Shown piece by piece: positions 33,388-40,138 of a stretch of DNA of 46,557 nucleotides (positions within the stretch are counted from its first letter, which is position 1; each line of letters starts with the position of its first letter). The position numbers were made by a program, and so were the translations under genes. The notes below the pieces were generated by a model. It was not told the origin of the DNA, made no database searches, and worked only from the letters and a program-made list of their open reading frames with translations. This DNA is from Myxococcota bacterium (GTDB lineage: Bacteria > Myxococcota_A > Polyangia > HGW-17): contig JAHJMN010000208.1 of NCBI GenBank assembly GCA_018821305.1, positions 1 through 46,557 on the forward strand. The letters are read 5' to 3'.

Positions 33388-34299
33388 TCACGACGCAAAA
33401 ACCTTGCGTTTAACAGCAGCTACCTGCTCAATCATCGATGCGAAAGTTGTGGCGTTCAAACTGGCGTTGCCAACTAAAAATCCGTCGATATCTGGTTTGG
33501 CCGCCAAAGTTGCGGCATTCTTATCGTTTGCGCTGCCACCGTAAAGAATACGTATGGAATTGGCATAAGCCCACGAGAATCGGTCAGCCAGTTTCTCGCG
33601 TACGAAGGCGATGGCATCCTGAGCCTGCTCGGCGGTAGCCGTAAGGCCAGTTCCGATAGCCCAGATGGGTTCATAAGCCACGACTATCATTGCCGGATCG
33701 GGAAGGGGGTTTTTGAGCCCGGCAAACCCGGTAAGAATCTGGTTTTGCAGCACGCGGAAAGTTGAGCCGTCGTTACGTTCTTTAAGGTTCTCTCCAATGC
33801 AGAAAATCGGAAGGAATTTTTTATCTACAGCATATGCGAGTTTCTTCGCAAGGAGTTCATCCGTTTCGCCGAAAAGGTTGCGGCGTTCTGAGTGGCCGAT
33901 AATTACAGACTGAACGCCCACATCAATAAGCATATCAAGGCTGTGCTCGCCGGTGAAAGCTCCGGAAGGCTCTGGGTAGAAATTCTGAGCCCCCAGCAGG
34001 ATGTCAGTCTCTTTCTTTTCGCCAGCTAAGACCGGCAACAGAATGTGCGGGGCGCAGATGAGAGTCTGGATGTTTTTGCGATCTTTGAGCTGGATTTCCC
34101 TCATGAAGGCTTTTGCAGAGCCGCTCAGTTGATTCATTTTCCAGTTGGCGGCAACGAGGGGTAATCGCTTTCCGTAGTTATGTGAAGAATTAATGGTCTG
34201 AGATACGGCTTTCATGGGCTTGATATCCGATGATGACGGGGCCATTTCCTGCAGAGTCTGTCTTACCAGTTGTTCGATAATTGTTCGCAGATCACTCAT
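33388..34299 (-). CDS. tpiA: Triose-phosphate isomerase with N-terminal encapsulation-peptide-like helix
   Basis: A 303-residue TIM, about 45-50 residues longer than normal because of its N-terminus: residues 1-20 (an amphipathic I/L/V-rich helix) plus a flexible Ser/Pro linker to about 44. The TIM barrel follows with K54 (ANWKMN), H136 (IIGHSERR), E210 (AYEPIWAIGTG) and the phosphate-binding 'Y-G-G-S-A', all intact. The extension is the layout of BMC cargo tags, so it should act in the lumen, converting the DeoC product glyceraldehyde-3-phosphate to dihydroxyacetone phosphate. The start overlaps the stop of the upstream BMC-P gene (ATGA) and the stop lies 7 bp before rpiB. Confidence 0.93.
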   Translation of the reverse strand: MSDLRTIIEQLVRQTLQEMAPSSSDIKPMKAVSQTINSSHNYGKRLPLVAANWKMNQLSGSAKAFMREIQLKDRKNIQTLICAPHILLPVLAGEKKETDILLGAQNFYPEPSGAFTGEHSLDMLIDVGVQSVIIGHSERRNLFGETDELLAKKLAYAVDKKFLPIFCIGENLKERNDGSTFRVLQNQILTGFAGLKNPLPDPAMIVVAYEPIWAIGTGLTATAEQAQDAIAFVREKLADRFSWAYANSIRILYGGSANDKNAATLAAKPDIDGFLVGNASLNATTFASMIEQVAAVKRKVFAS

Positions 34300-34607
34300 T
34301 TGGCCACTCTATTCTTTTCCTCAAGGAAAGTTTGTCTGCCAGGAATTTCAATGGAATCAATTATTCCGAGGATTACTGCTTCCACCGGGGCATCTTTGCT
34401 GTTCATGACAAGGCGGGAGCTTTTTCCTTCCTGACATAAAAGGACGATATTTCCGATACCTGCCTGTACGGTATCAACGGCTAAAATCGCCGGTTCACTT
34501 CGTTTTCCGGTTTCATCAAGGGGCTCAACCCACAACAGTTTATAACCATTGAGGCAGTCAAGCTTAATGGTATTTACCACGGTACCGATGACACGGGCTA
34601 TCTTCAT
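34296..34607 (-). CDS. BMC-P shell vertex protein 2 (EutN/CcmL family)
   Basis: A 103-residue pentameric shell protein. The ATG at 34607 gives the canonical 'M-x-I-A-R-V-I-G-T-V-V' start 2 bp after the BMC-T stop; the longer frame upstream runs through the BMC-T coding region and is not used. The 'L-x-G-Y-K-L-L-W-V-E-P' strand and 'A-V-D-x-V-Q-A-G-I-G' loop are present. Its stop overlaps the TIM start by 4 bp. Confidence 0.92.
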   Translation of the reverse strand: MKIARVIGTVVNTIKLDCLNGYKLLWVEPLDETGKRSEPAILAVDTVQAGIGNIVLLCQEGKSSRLVMNSKDAPVEAVILGIIDSIEIPGRQTFLEEKNRVAK

Positions 34608-34609
34608 AG

Positions 34610-35215
34610 TTACACCAGACTCGGAATGAGATCCGGATGGGGTGATGGAATTATGGTAAATCCAAGTAAAAGCCCCTGAGTTTTTGCCGCTCGGATTCCC
34701 GCATCGCATGCGGCTCTGACAGCGGAAACTTCACCAGTTAAAAGTGTAAATGCCTTGCCTCCCATGGCTCGGGCCAGACGGATTTCAAGCAGATTGACCT
34801 GAGCTGCTTTGACTGCTTCGTCGCCGGCGATGATGGCCGCAGCAACGGAGAAGGTTTCGATCATGCCGAGGGCTTTTATATCTCCAGGATCTGTGGTGGC
34901 GGTAAACGCCTGAAGGACCTGCGGGTGGATGTTTGGTATTACCAGACGATCAACTAACGTATCTGCTGCAACGGCTTCACCGGCAGCAACTGCGGCAGTG
35001 ACTTCCGCAACATGGCCTCCCACAAGTACAATATATTTTCCAGGACAGACGGGGGTTGCGGTGAGAAGGGTCACCTGAGCGGCTTTCAGCATGGCATCAG
35101 CGGACTCAAGGCCCCGGGCAATGCTACTTGTTTCAATGCAGCCTATAGCCTGGGGATAAACATCCTTCACTCTTGCAGCTTCAGTGGTCGGATCGGGGTG
35201 ATTCATGCTATTCAA
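34610..35215 (-). CDS. pduT: PduT-like BMC-T shell protein with Fe-S pore Cys
   Basis: A 201-residue tandem-BMC-domain protein that forms trimers. It matches PduT along its length, including 'I-G-C-I-E-T-S-S-I-A-R-G' and the 'V-C-P-G-K-Y' loop. C57 there is equivalent to the Cys that in PduT ligates a [4Fe-4S] cluster at the three-fold pore. A TTG start at 35215 is preferred because AGGAG lies 6 bp upstream; ATG 35206 is the alternative. The second domain starts about residue 112. It lies next to pduS, as in pdu operons, and probably passes electrons through the shell. Confidence 0.93.
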   Translation of the reverse strand: MNSMNHPDPTTEAARVKDVYPQAIGCIETSSIARGLESADAMLKAAQVTLLTATPVCPGKYIVLVGGHVAEVTAAVAAGEAVAADTLVDRLVIPNIHPQVLQAFTATTDPGDIKALGMIETFSVAAAIIAGDEAVKAAQVNLLEIRLARAMGGKAFTLLTGEVSAVRAACDAGIRAAKTQGLLLGFTIIPSPHPDLIPSLV

Positions 35216-35225
35216 GGGAGACTCC

Positions 35226-36578
35226 TTATATTAATTCTATTGTAACTGCCTGAGAGGTTACTTCAAGTATTCGTCCTGCGACAGAACTGTGAACATTGGC
35301 CCCAAGTTTGTCCTCGGGTGCAGCCCCAATTAATTGTCCGGCAGTTACCGTATCTCCGGCTTTTACGCAGGCTACGGCAGGAACGCCGATATGTTGCCGC
35401 AGTGGAATTGTAACGGTCTTCATGGGTTCTGTGAAATCCTTAAGAACCGCAGGGCCATCGTAAGGTGTGAGCCCAAGGCGAGCCACAAGGCGCTTGACCG
35501 GTACGTGGCGCAAGTCTCCGAAAACTCTCGCTTCCGTGGGTCTGGGAACACTGGGACGTTTTATCCCCGCATCCCACAAGTGTTTTTTCAGTTCAACATT
35601 CATTGCGCAGGGATCCAGGTTCATTACACAGGCAAATGTAGCACACAGACCGCATTCGGAGCAGAGATAGGCTCCCGTGTAAGCTTTGAGGTCCTCGGAA
35701 ACGCCAGCGGCAACACTGCGCATGATGCGATCCGGGTAAAGTTCGTGCCCAAGGGCGTTTCTCGGGCAAAGCTCACTGCACAGCATGCATTTGAGGCATG
35801 CGGAGCGGGTCAGATGAAGTTGACGTTTTTTATCCGTGAGGCGACGTAAGATAACGGGGTTGGTTTCCGGAAGGATCAGTAAACTTGTGGTAGTTTTCGT
35901 GACGACTCCGGAAAAATCCGGTGATAAAGCCCCCATCATTGGGCCGCCAACTATAAGTCTGGCGTTTTCTACCGTGGGGTTTCCTGCAGCGCGAATCAGG
36001 GTTTCGTAGGGGGTTCCCACAGGAACTTCAAATGTAGCAGGGCTGTTAACCGCACCGCCAACGGTTACCTTGCGCGTGATTACGGGCTGCTTGTTTTCCA
36101 CCGCCCGGGTAACGTCTACAAGGGTGGAAACGTTGCTGACAACGGCTCCCACATCTCGGGGAAGTCCGTATTCGGGGATCGTTCTGCCCAGGACTTCGCG
36201 GATAAGAATAAATTCATCACCGGCGGGGTAGAAATCATCCATTTTGAAAAGAGAGATGCTGTCGGAAACCTGCTGCAGTCGGATTTGTTCTTCAAGGGCA
36301 GCGATGGCATCTTTGTACTTTGCTTTTAGCCCAATGATTCCCCGGGAGGCTCCCGTGGCCTTCATGGCGTACTGCATCCCGAGAACGATCTCCCGTGGAT
36401 GGTTTTGCATGGTGAGCCTGTCAACCCTGATGAGCGGTTCGCATTCAGCTCCGTTAGCAACGACGAATTCAACATTTGCATCATATTTGACGTGCGTTGG
36501 AAATCCGGCACCCCCGGCACCAACAATGCCGGCTTCACGAATGCGTTTGAGAATTTCATTTCTGGAGACTTTTTTCAT
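35226..36578 (-). CDS. pduS: PduS/RnfC-like flavin and Fe-S electron-transfer protein
   Basis: A 450-residue RnfC-fold protein. The Gly-rich 'G-A-G-G-A-G-F-P-T-H-V-K' (20-31) and 'N-G-A-E-C-E-P' (42-48) bind flavin and NADH. Two ferredoxin-type [4Fe-4S] motifs lie at C261, C264, C267, C271 and at C306, C309, C312, C317. A C-terminal barrel-sandwich (SLBB/lipoyl-like) domain follows. In Pdu metabolosomes PduS reduces cobalamin or passes electrons on; no cobalamin-dependent enzyme is present here, so recycling NAD from the dehydrogenase NADH is the likelier job, with PduT-like BMC-T as partner. AAGGA precedes the ATG. Confidence 0.93.
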   Translation of the reverse strand: MKKVSRNEILKRIREAGIVGAGGAGFPTHVKYDANVEFVVANGAECEPLIRVDRLTMQNHPREIVLGMQYAMKATGASRGIIGLKAKYKDAIAALEEQIRLQQVSDSISLFKMDDFYPAGDEFILIREVLGRTIPEYGLPRDVGAVVSNVSTLVDVTRAVENKQPVITRKVTVGGAVNSPATFEVPVGTPYETLIRAAGNPTVENARLIVGGPMMGALSPDFSGVVTKTTTSLLILPETNPVILRRLTDKKRQLHLTRSACLKCMLCSELCPRNALGHELYPDRIMRSVAAGVSEDLKAYTGAYLCSECGLCATFACVMNLDPCAMNVELKKHLWDAGIKRPSVPRPTEARVFGDLRHVPVKRLVARLGLTPYDGPAVLKDFTEPMKTVTIPLRQHIGVPAVACVKAGDTVTAGQLIGAAPEDKLGANVHSSVAGRILEVTSQAVTIELI

Positions 36579-36647
36579 TAAAGTCCTTCCTGCACTGGTA
36601 ATATTTTCAACTCAAGCCCTCGCAAAAGAGACGAAGTTGAGGTTGCA

Positions 36648-38120
36648 CTAAACTATGCGAAATGCACCGGCCAGAACGCATCGACGCTGTCTTGTGAACG
36701 TTCGAGCTGAAGTCAGCCCTTCTCCCGTCGGTCCCGCGATAGACAGGGTTGTAAATCCTTCTCCGCCGAACCCAAGGCCAGCGTAAGAGGGTGCATTTTT
36801 AACAAATATTGTTGTTTCGATGGCCCTTGCCACCTTTGACATGTTACTGACGTTTTCCGAGTGCATATAAGCTGAATGCCTGAAATAGTGTTCAGCTTTT
36901 TTTGCTTTTTCCAGAGCTTCATCAAGATCCTTTACCCTAACGATGGGGAGAATCGGCATGAGCATTTCCGCCTGAACCAACGGATGGCTGTCATCGGGGA
37001 CTTCGCAGATAACAAGTCGAATGGAGTCTGGAACCGTGATGCCGATGGTTGCAAGGAGTTCGGATGCGTTGTGTCCAACGTAGTTTTTATTCGGATGAGG
37101 CCAGGGTTCTCCGGGCTCAACGAGAGCTTTTGTGATTGCATCAATTTGCGGGCCTTTTATAAGGTATGCCCCATGAAGTTGCATTTCGGAGATCAGACTG
37201 TCGGCGACATTGTCAAAGACGAAAACTTCTTTTTCTGCAGTGCAAAGTACGTTATTATCGAAGCTTGCACCGTTTACAATGCACTTTGCCGCATGGGATA
37301 TGTCCGCGGTGTCATCGACGATAACCGGCGGATTGCCCGGACCGGCAGCGATGCAGCGTTTACCGGATGTCATAGCTGACTTCACGACGGCACCGCCCCC
37401 CGTTACCATGAGAAGCCTGATTTCCGGATGTTTCATGAGAGCAGCGGAAGATTCAAGTGTCGGTGATGCAATACTGCACAGAAGGGTTTTGGGCCCCCCG
37501 ACTTTTTCAATGGCACGATTGAGCACCGCAACAGCTTTATTACTGACGTTTTTTGCGGATGGATGAGCGTTAAAAACCACGGCGTTACCGGCCGCAACCA
37601 TGCCGATGCTGTTATTGATAACCGTCGGTGTCGGGTTTGTGACGGGGGTAATTGCCCCGATGACCCCGAAGGGCGCCGGTTCCACAAGGGTAAGCCCATC
37701 ATCGCCAGTGTAGCACAGCGGCGACAAATCTTCAGTTCCGGGGGTTTTGCGTGCGGCCAGTAGGATTTTCTGAATCTTATCGGCAACGCGACCGAATCCG
37801 CTTTCACTGACGCTTTCCTGTGCAAAAATCTCTGCGTGGGCAATGGCAGCTTCCCTCATGGCCTGAATGAAAACTTTCCGCCTTTCGAGAGGAACGCTGG
37901 AAAACTCGATATATGCTTTTTTCGCTGCCGTTACTGCTTCATCAACGGTGGCGAAGATGCCTTCGGCAGGACTGGCGCTGGCGGTCTGGGCAGTGCGAAC
38001 AATGGGAGTCGGCGCCGGTGAACTTACAAATTGAGAGTTTGTTACACCGCGCTCAGTCATTTGAGCAACAACAGCTTCAACTAATTTGCTAATCTGGTTT
38101 TCATCTATCTGAATGGCCAT
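36648..38120 (-). CDS. pduP: CoA-acylating aldehyde dehydrogenase (PduP-like) with encapsulation peptide
   Basis: A 490-residue dehydrogenase that converts an aldehyde, here probably acetaldehyde, with CoA and NAD to acyl-CoA and NADH. Residues 1-24 form the amphipathic helix typical of PduP tags, with a Pro/Ala/Ser linker to about 50. The catalytic C293 lies in 'S-F-D-N-N-V-L-C-T-A-E-K-E', and the 'F-G-V-I-G-A-I-T-P-V-T-N-P' and 'A-A-G-P-G-N-P-P-V-I-V' blocks are intact. It is the core enzyme of aldehyde metabolosomes. A 21-bp gap separates it from the upstream BMC-P gene. Confidence 0.95.
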   Translation of the reverse strand: MAIQIDENQISKLVEAVVAQMTERGVTNSQFVSSPAPTPIVRTAQTASASPAEGIFATVDEAVTAAKKAYIEFSSVPLERRKVFIQAMREAAIAHAEIFAQESVSESGFGRVADKIQKILLAARKTPGTEDLSPLCYTGDDGLTLVEPAPFGVIGAITPVTNPTPTVINNSIGMVAAGNAVVFNAHPSAKNVSNKAVAVLNRAIEKVGGPKTLLCSIASPTLESSAALMKHPEIRLLMVTGGGAVVKSAMTSGKRCIAAGPGNPPVIVDDTADISHAAKCIVNGASFDNNVLCTAEKEVFVFDNVADSLISEMQLHGAYLIKGPQIDAITKALVEPGEPWPHPNKNYVGHNASELLATIGITVPDSIRLVICEVPDDSHPLVQAEMLMPILPIVRVKDLDEALEKAKKAEHYFRHSAYMHSENVSNMSKVARAIETTIFVKNAPSYAGLGFGGEGFTTLSIAGPTGEGLTSARTFTRQRRCVLAGAFRIV

Positions 38121-38141
38121 AGGGGATTCCTTCCTCAGCTA

Positions 38142-38432
38142 TTATTTTGCAAAGGTTCTTTTTCCTTCAAACTCAACATAATCGACAATTGCTATAATTG
38201 AAGCATCCGCCGGACGGTCTTTTGTGGTTTCCGTCAGACGAGCAGAGGAGCCTTGAACAATAAGGACTATTTCTCCAACGCCAGCTCCGACGGAGTCAAC
38301 GGCAACAAGTGGTTTTCCATCTGCTTTTTGTTCTTTATAGTCAACGGGTTCAACTATCAACAGTTTGGACCCGGTCATGGATTCGGATTTTCTCGTACTT
38401 ACTACATTTCCGATGACTCGTGCTAACAGCAT
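38142..38432 (-). CDS. BMC-P shell vertex protein 3 (EutN/CcmL family)
   Basis: A 96-residue pentameric shell protein. The start 'M-L-L-A-R-V-I-G-N-V-V', the 'L-L-I-V-E-P-V' strand and 'A-V-D-S-V-G-A-G-V-G-E-I-V-L' loop are canonical. It lies 11 bp downstream of the flavoprotein-like gene and 21 bp before pduP. Confidence 0.93.
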   Translation of the reverse strand: MLLARVIGNVVSTRKSESMTGSKLLIVEPVDYKEQKADGKPLVAVDSVGAGVGEIVLIVQGSSARLTETTKDRPADASIIAIVDYVEFEGKRTFAK

Positions 38433-38443
38433 TTATTCTCCTT

Positions 38444-39193
38444 TTAGTCCGGCAGGCGCACAAGGTGCAGCCCGAGTTCCGATATCCTGCTTTCCGCAAG
38501 CGGTGTTACAATGGTTTTTGAGTGCAGGCGCACTTCTTTATGGCCGCTTCGGGACAAATTTTCGACGTCAATTTCAGTCAGAAGTCCGCCTTTTTCCACC
38601 CCGTGGTTAGCCGTCAAGGTTAATTCTTTAAGTTGACGTGCAATATCCGCAGTTGAAACAAGATTGTACCCCGTCTGCGCAAGCTGCCTTTTGAGAGCAT
38701 CAGCTTGCATCGCCACGGGGTTTTGTGTTTTAACTGTTTTAACAGAAAGCAAATCCTCGCAGATTGCAATGTGATTCCCCGCCAGTTGCCCCTGAAGCAG
38801 GATATGGATCCATGGAATTTCGTCGTTGAATCCGAGGATTTGATTCGCTCCCTGGAAGTTAAGGCCTGCAACGAGAATTACGTCGGTACTTTTAATGTTT
38901 GCCAGAATGGATTGAACCGGCAAAGAAGAAAGTAAGTGGCAATCTGATCGCTCCGAAGCAGGTATAAAAGGCAATAATTCATCGTGCAGCTCGTCTTTCA
39001 CAAGCCACTGAACACGCCGGTTCTCCTCCCGGAACGCATTTACTGCGGACAGGATCAGATTTGCGGAACCGATGGCCACTGGCCAGATGACCGTCAGGGT
39101 TCTGATTTCGGTGTCACCCATGCTCTGAAGCCGCGCCATGACGATGTCCGTGATTGTCTGAATGAGTTGTTCGAAATCTCTATCTGACATCAT
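38444..39193 (-). CDS. Stand-alone flavoprotein-like BMC cargo protein
   Basis: A 249-residue protein. Residues 1-25 form an amphipathic helix like the encapsulation tags of DeoC, TIM and PduP in this locus. The central ~150 residues resemble the flavoprotein-like domain fused to DeoC here: 'T-D-V-I-L-V-A-G-L-N-F-Q-G-A-N-Q-I-L-G-F' is matched in position by the DeoC copy around 108-125, and 'I-P-W-I' by 'E-W-I-P-I'. A C-terminal ~60-residue segment is unique. Function unknown; a flavin-dependent redox or decarboxylase-like activity is possible but unproven. Three bases separate it from the pduL stop. Confidence 0.75.
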   Translation of the reverse strand: MMSDRDFEQLIQTITDIVMARLQSMGDTEIRTLTVIWPVAIGSANLILSAVNAFREENRRVQWLVKDELHDELLPFIPASERSDCHLLSSLPVQSILANIKSTDVILVAGLNFQGANQILGFNDEIPWIHILLQGQLAGNHIAICEDLLSVKTVKTQNPVAMQADALKRQLAQTGYNLVSTADIARQLKELTLTANHGVEKGGLLTEIDVENLSRSGHKEVRLHSKTIVTPLAESRISELGLHLVRLPD

Positions 39194-39196
39194 ATA

Positions 39197-39889
39197 TTAA
39201 CGGATTGTCCGCCCTTCGGAAGTAAATTGACAGTACGGTTGAGCCTGCCCCGCATTAAGCGTAGAAGAAATTCCGCAGTGTTTCAGTTCACACAAATCGT
39301 TACAGATATTTTTGAGAATTTGTACACGATCTCCATTTTTTATTGAGGCAGCGTTTCCCTCGTCAAGGTCAAGGTGAAGTTCCGTGGCGAAATCTTTTGA
39401 TACGCGAACTAAAACATCGGAGAAAACCAGACCCCGGGGACCGGAAACCTGCACCCAGACTTTCTGCTTATCCGTAACGGCAAAACGAGCAGCGTCTTCA
39501 GGCGTTGTATGAATATGGCGGGCGGCAACGATGCAGCCTTCCTGAAGTTTTACGGCTCCTTTAGGCCCAATTAGAAAGGCCCCGGGGGTACCTTTCACGT
39601 CTCCGCTATCCCGCGTTGGAAGGTTGATTCCGAGGACCACACCATCCGTAGTGGAGAGTTCAACCTGCGTTGCACTGCGTACGGGGCCTAAAACGCGCAC
39701 TTTTGTAATGGAGCGTTTTGGTCCGAGTACTTCAATTGTTTCCTGGCAGGCGTATTGGCCCGGCTGACTGAGATCGGAAAGCCAGTTGAGTTCATAACCG
39801 GGGCCGAACAGGGCATCCACATGTTCCCGGGAAAGGTGAACATGTCTTCCGGAGAGGGCCACTGGAATTGTAAAGTCGTTATTGAGCAT
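39197..39889 (-). CDS. pduL: PduL-type phosphotransacylase
   Basis: A 230-residue PduL (PTAC) that swaps CoA for phosphate on acetyl-CoA and so recycles CoA inside the shell. The ATG at 39889 starts directly before the family motif 'V-x-L-S-G-R-H-V-H-L-S'. The second His-rich motif 'A-R-H-I-H-T-T' and 'E-L-H-L-D-L-D-E-G-N-A' complete the Zn site. The N-terminus carries no obvious encapsulation helix, unlike many PduL proteins; a ~35-residue C-terminal extension follows the core. A longer TTG-start form would begin within the promoter and is rejected. First gene of the main operon. Confidence 0.93.
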   Translation of the reverse strand: MLNNDFTIPVALSGRHVHLSREHVDALFGPGYELNWLSDLSQPGQYACQETIEVLGPKRSITKVRVLGPVRSATQVELSTTDGVVLGINLPTRDSGDVKGTPGAFLIGPKGAVKLQEGCIVAARHIHTTPEDAARFAVTDKQKVWVQVSGPRGLVFSDVLVRVSKDFATELHLDLDEGNAASIKNGDRVQILKNICNDLCELKHCGISSTLNAGQAQPYCQFTSEGRTIR

Positions 39890-39937
39890 CGAAAATCCAC
39901 ACCTTCTGCTGAACGTTTGAGCAGGCGCAAAGCAAAG

Positions 39938-39965
39938 ATTATTCCCGACCAAAATGTTTTGTCAA
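39938..39965 (-). promoter_or_regulatory. Main BMC operon promoter
   Basis: Read on the minus strand: TTGACA (39960-39965), 16-bp spacer, AATAAT (39938-39943). The -35 box is perfect and the -10 matches five of six. The transcript start would be near 39931, about 40 nt before the pduL ATG. The -35 box directly touches the palindrome at 39966-39991. Confidence 0.75.
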
Positions 39966-40045
39966 GAACGTTTTCGGCAACGAAAACGTTCCACGATAGA
40001 ATAATGTGAAAAAGTAGGTCAAGAACGTTTTCGGCAACGAAAACG
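39961..40045. promoter_or_regulatory. Tandem palindromic operators upstream of pduL
   Basis: A 28-bp sequence occurs twice, at 39961-39988 and 40018-40045, 57 bp apart. Each holds the palindrome CGTTTTCG-GCAA-CGAAAACG; in the first copy the arms extend to a perfect 11 bp (39966-39976 and 39981-39991). The copy nearer to pduL overlaps the promoter -35 edge. This is the layout of a repressor or activator site pair. No regulator gene lies within the window. Confidence 0.8.
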
Positions 40046-40138
40046 GTCAAAGGCATAATAAGAGGACAACGCAGGCGCAGGGAGGCAGGGAGTCAGGGAC
40101 AGGGGTGTTTACTTTGAAGGTAAGTGTTTTTGGGACTC

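Noticed and set aside
34607-34709. N-terminal extension of BMC-P 2
   Set aside because: The extra 34 residues overlap the BMC-T coding region and the canonical BMC-P start is at 34607.
39197-39952. Longer PduL starting at the TTG at 39952
   Set aside because: That start lies between the -35 and -10 promoter elements, has no ribosome site, and the added residues match no PduL or encapsulation peptide.
39961-40045. Intrinsic terminators for the CoA-disulfide reductase gene
   Set aside because: The palindromes have no U-run on the minus strand, are exact duplicates, and touch the -35 box of a strong promoter, which fits operators better.
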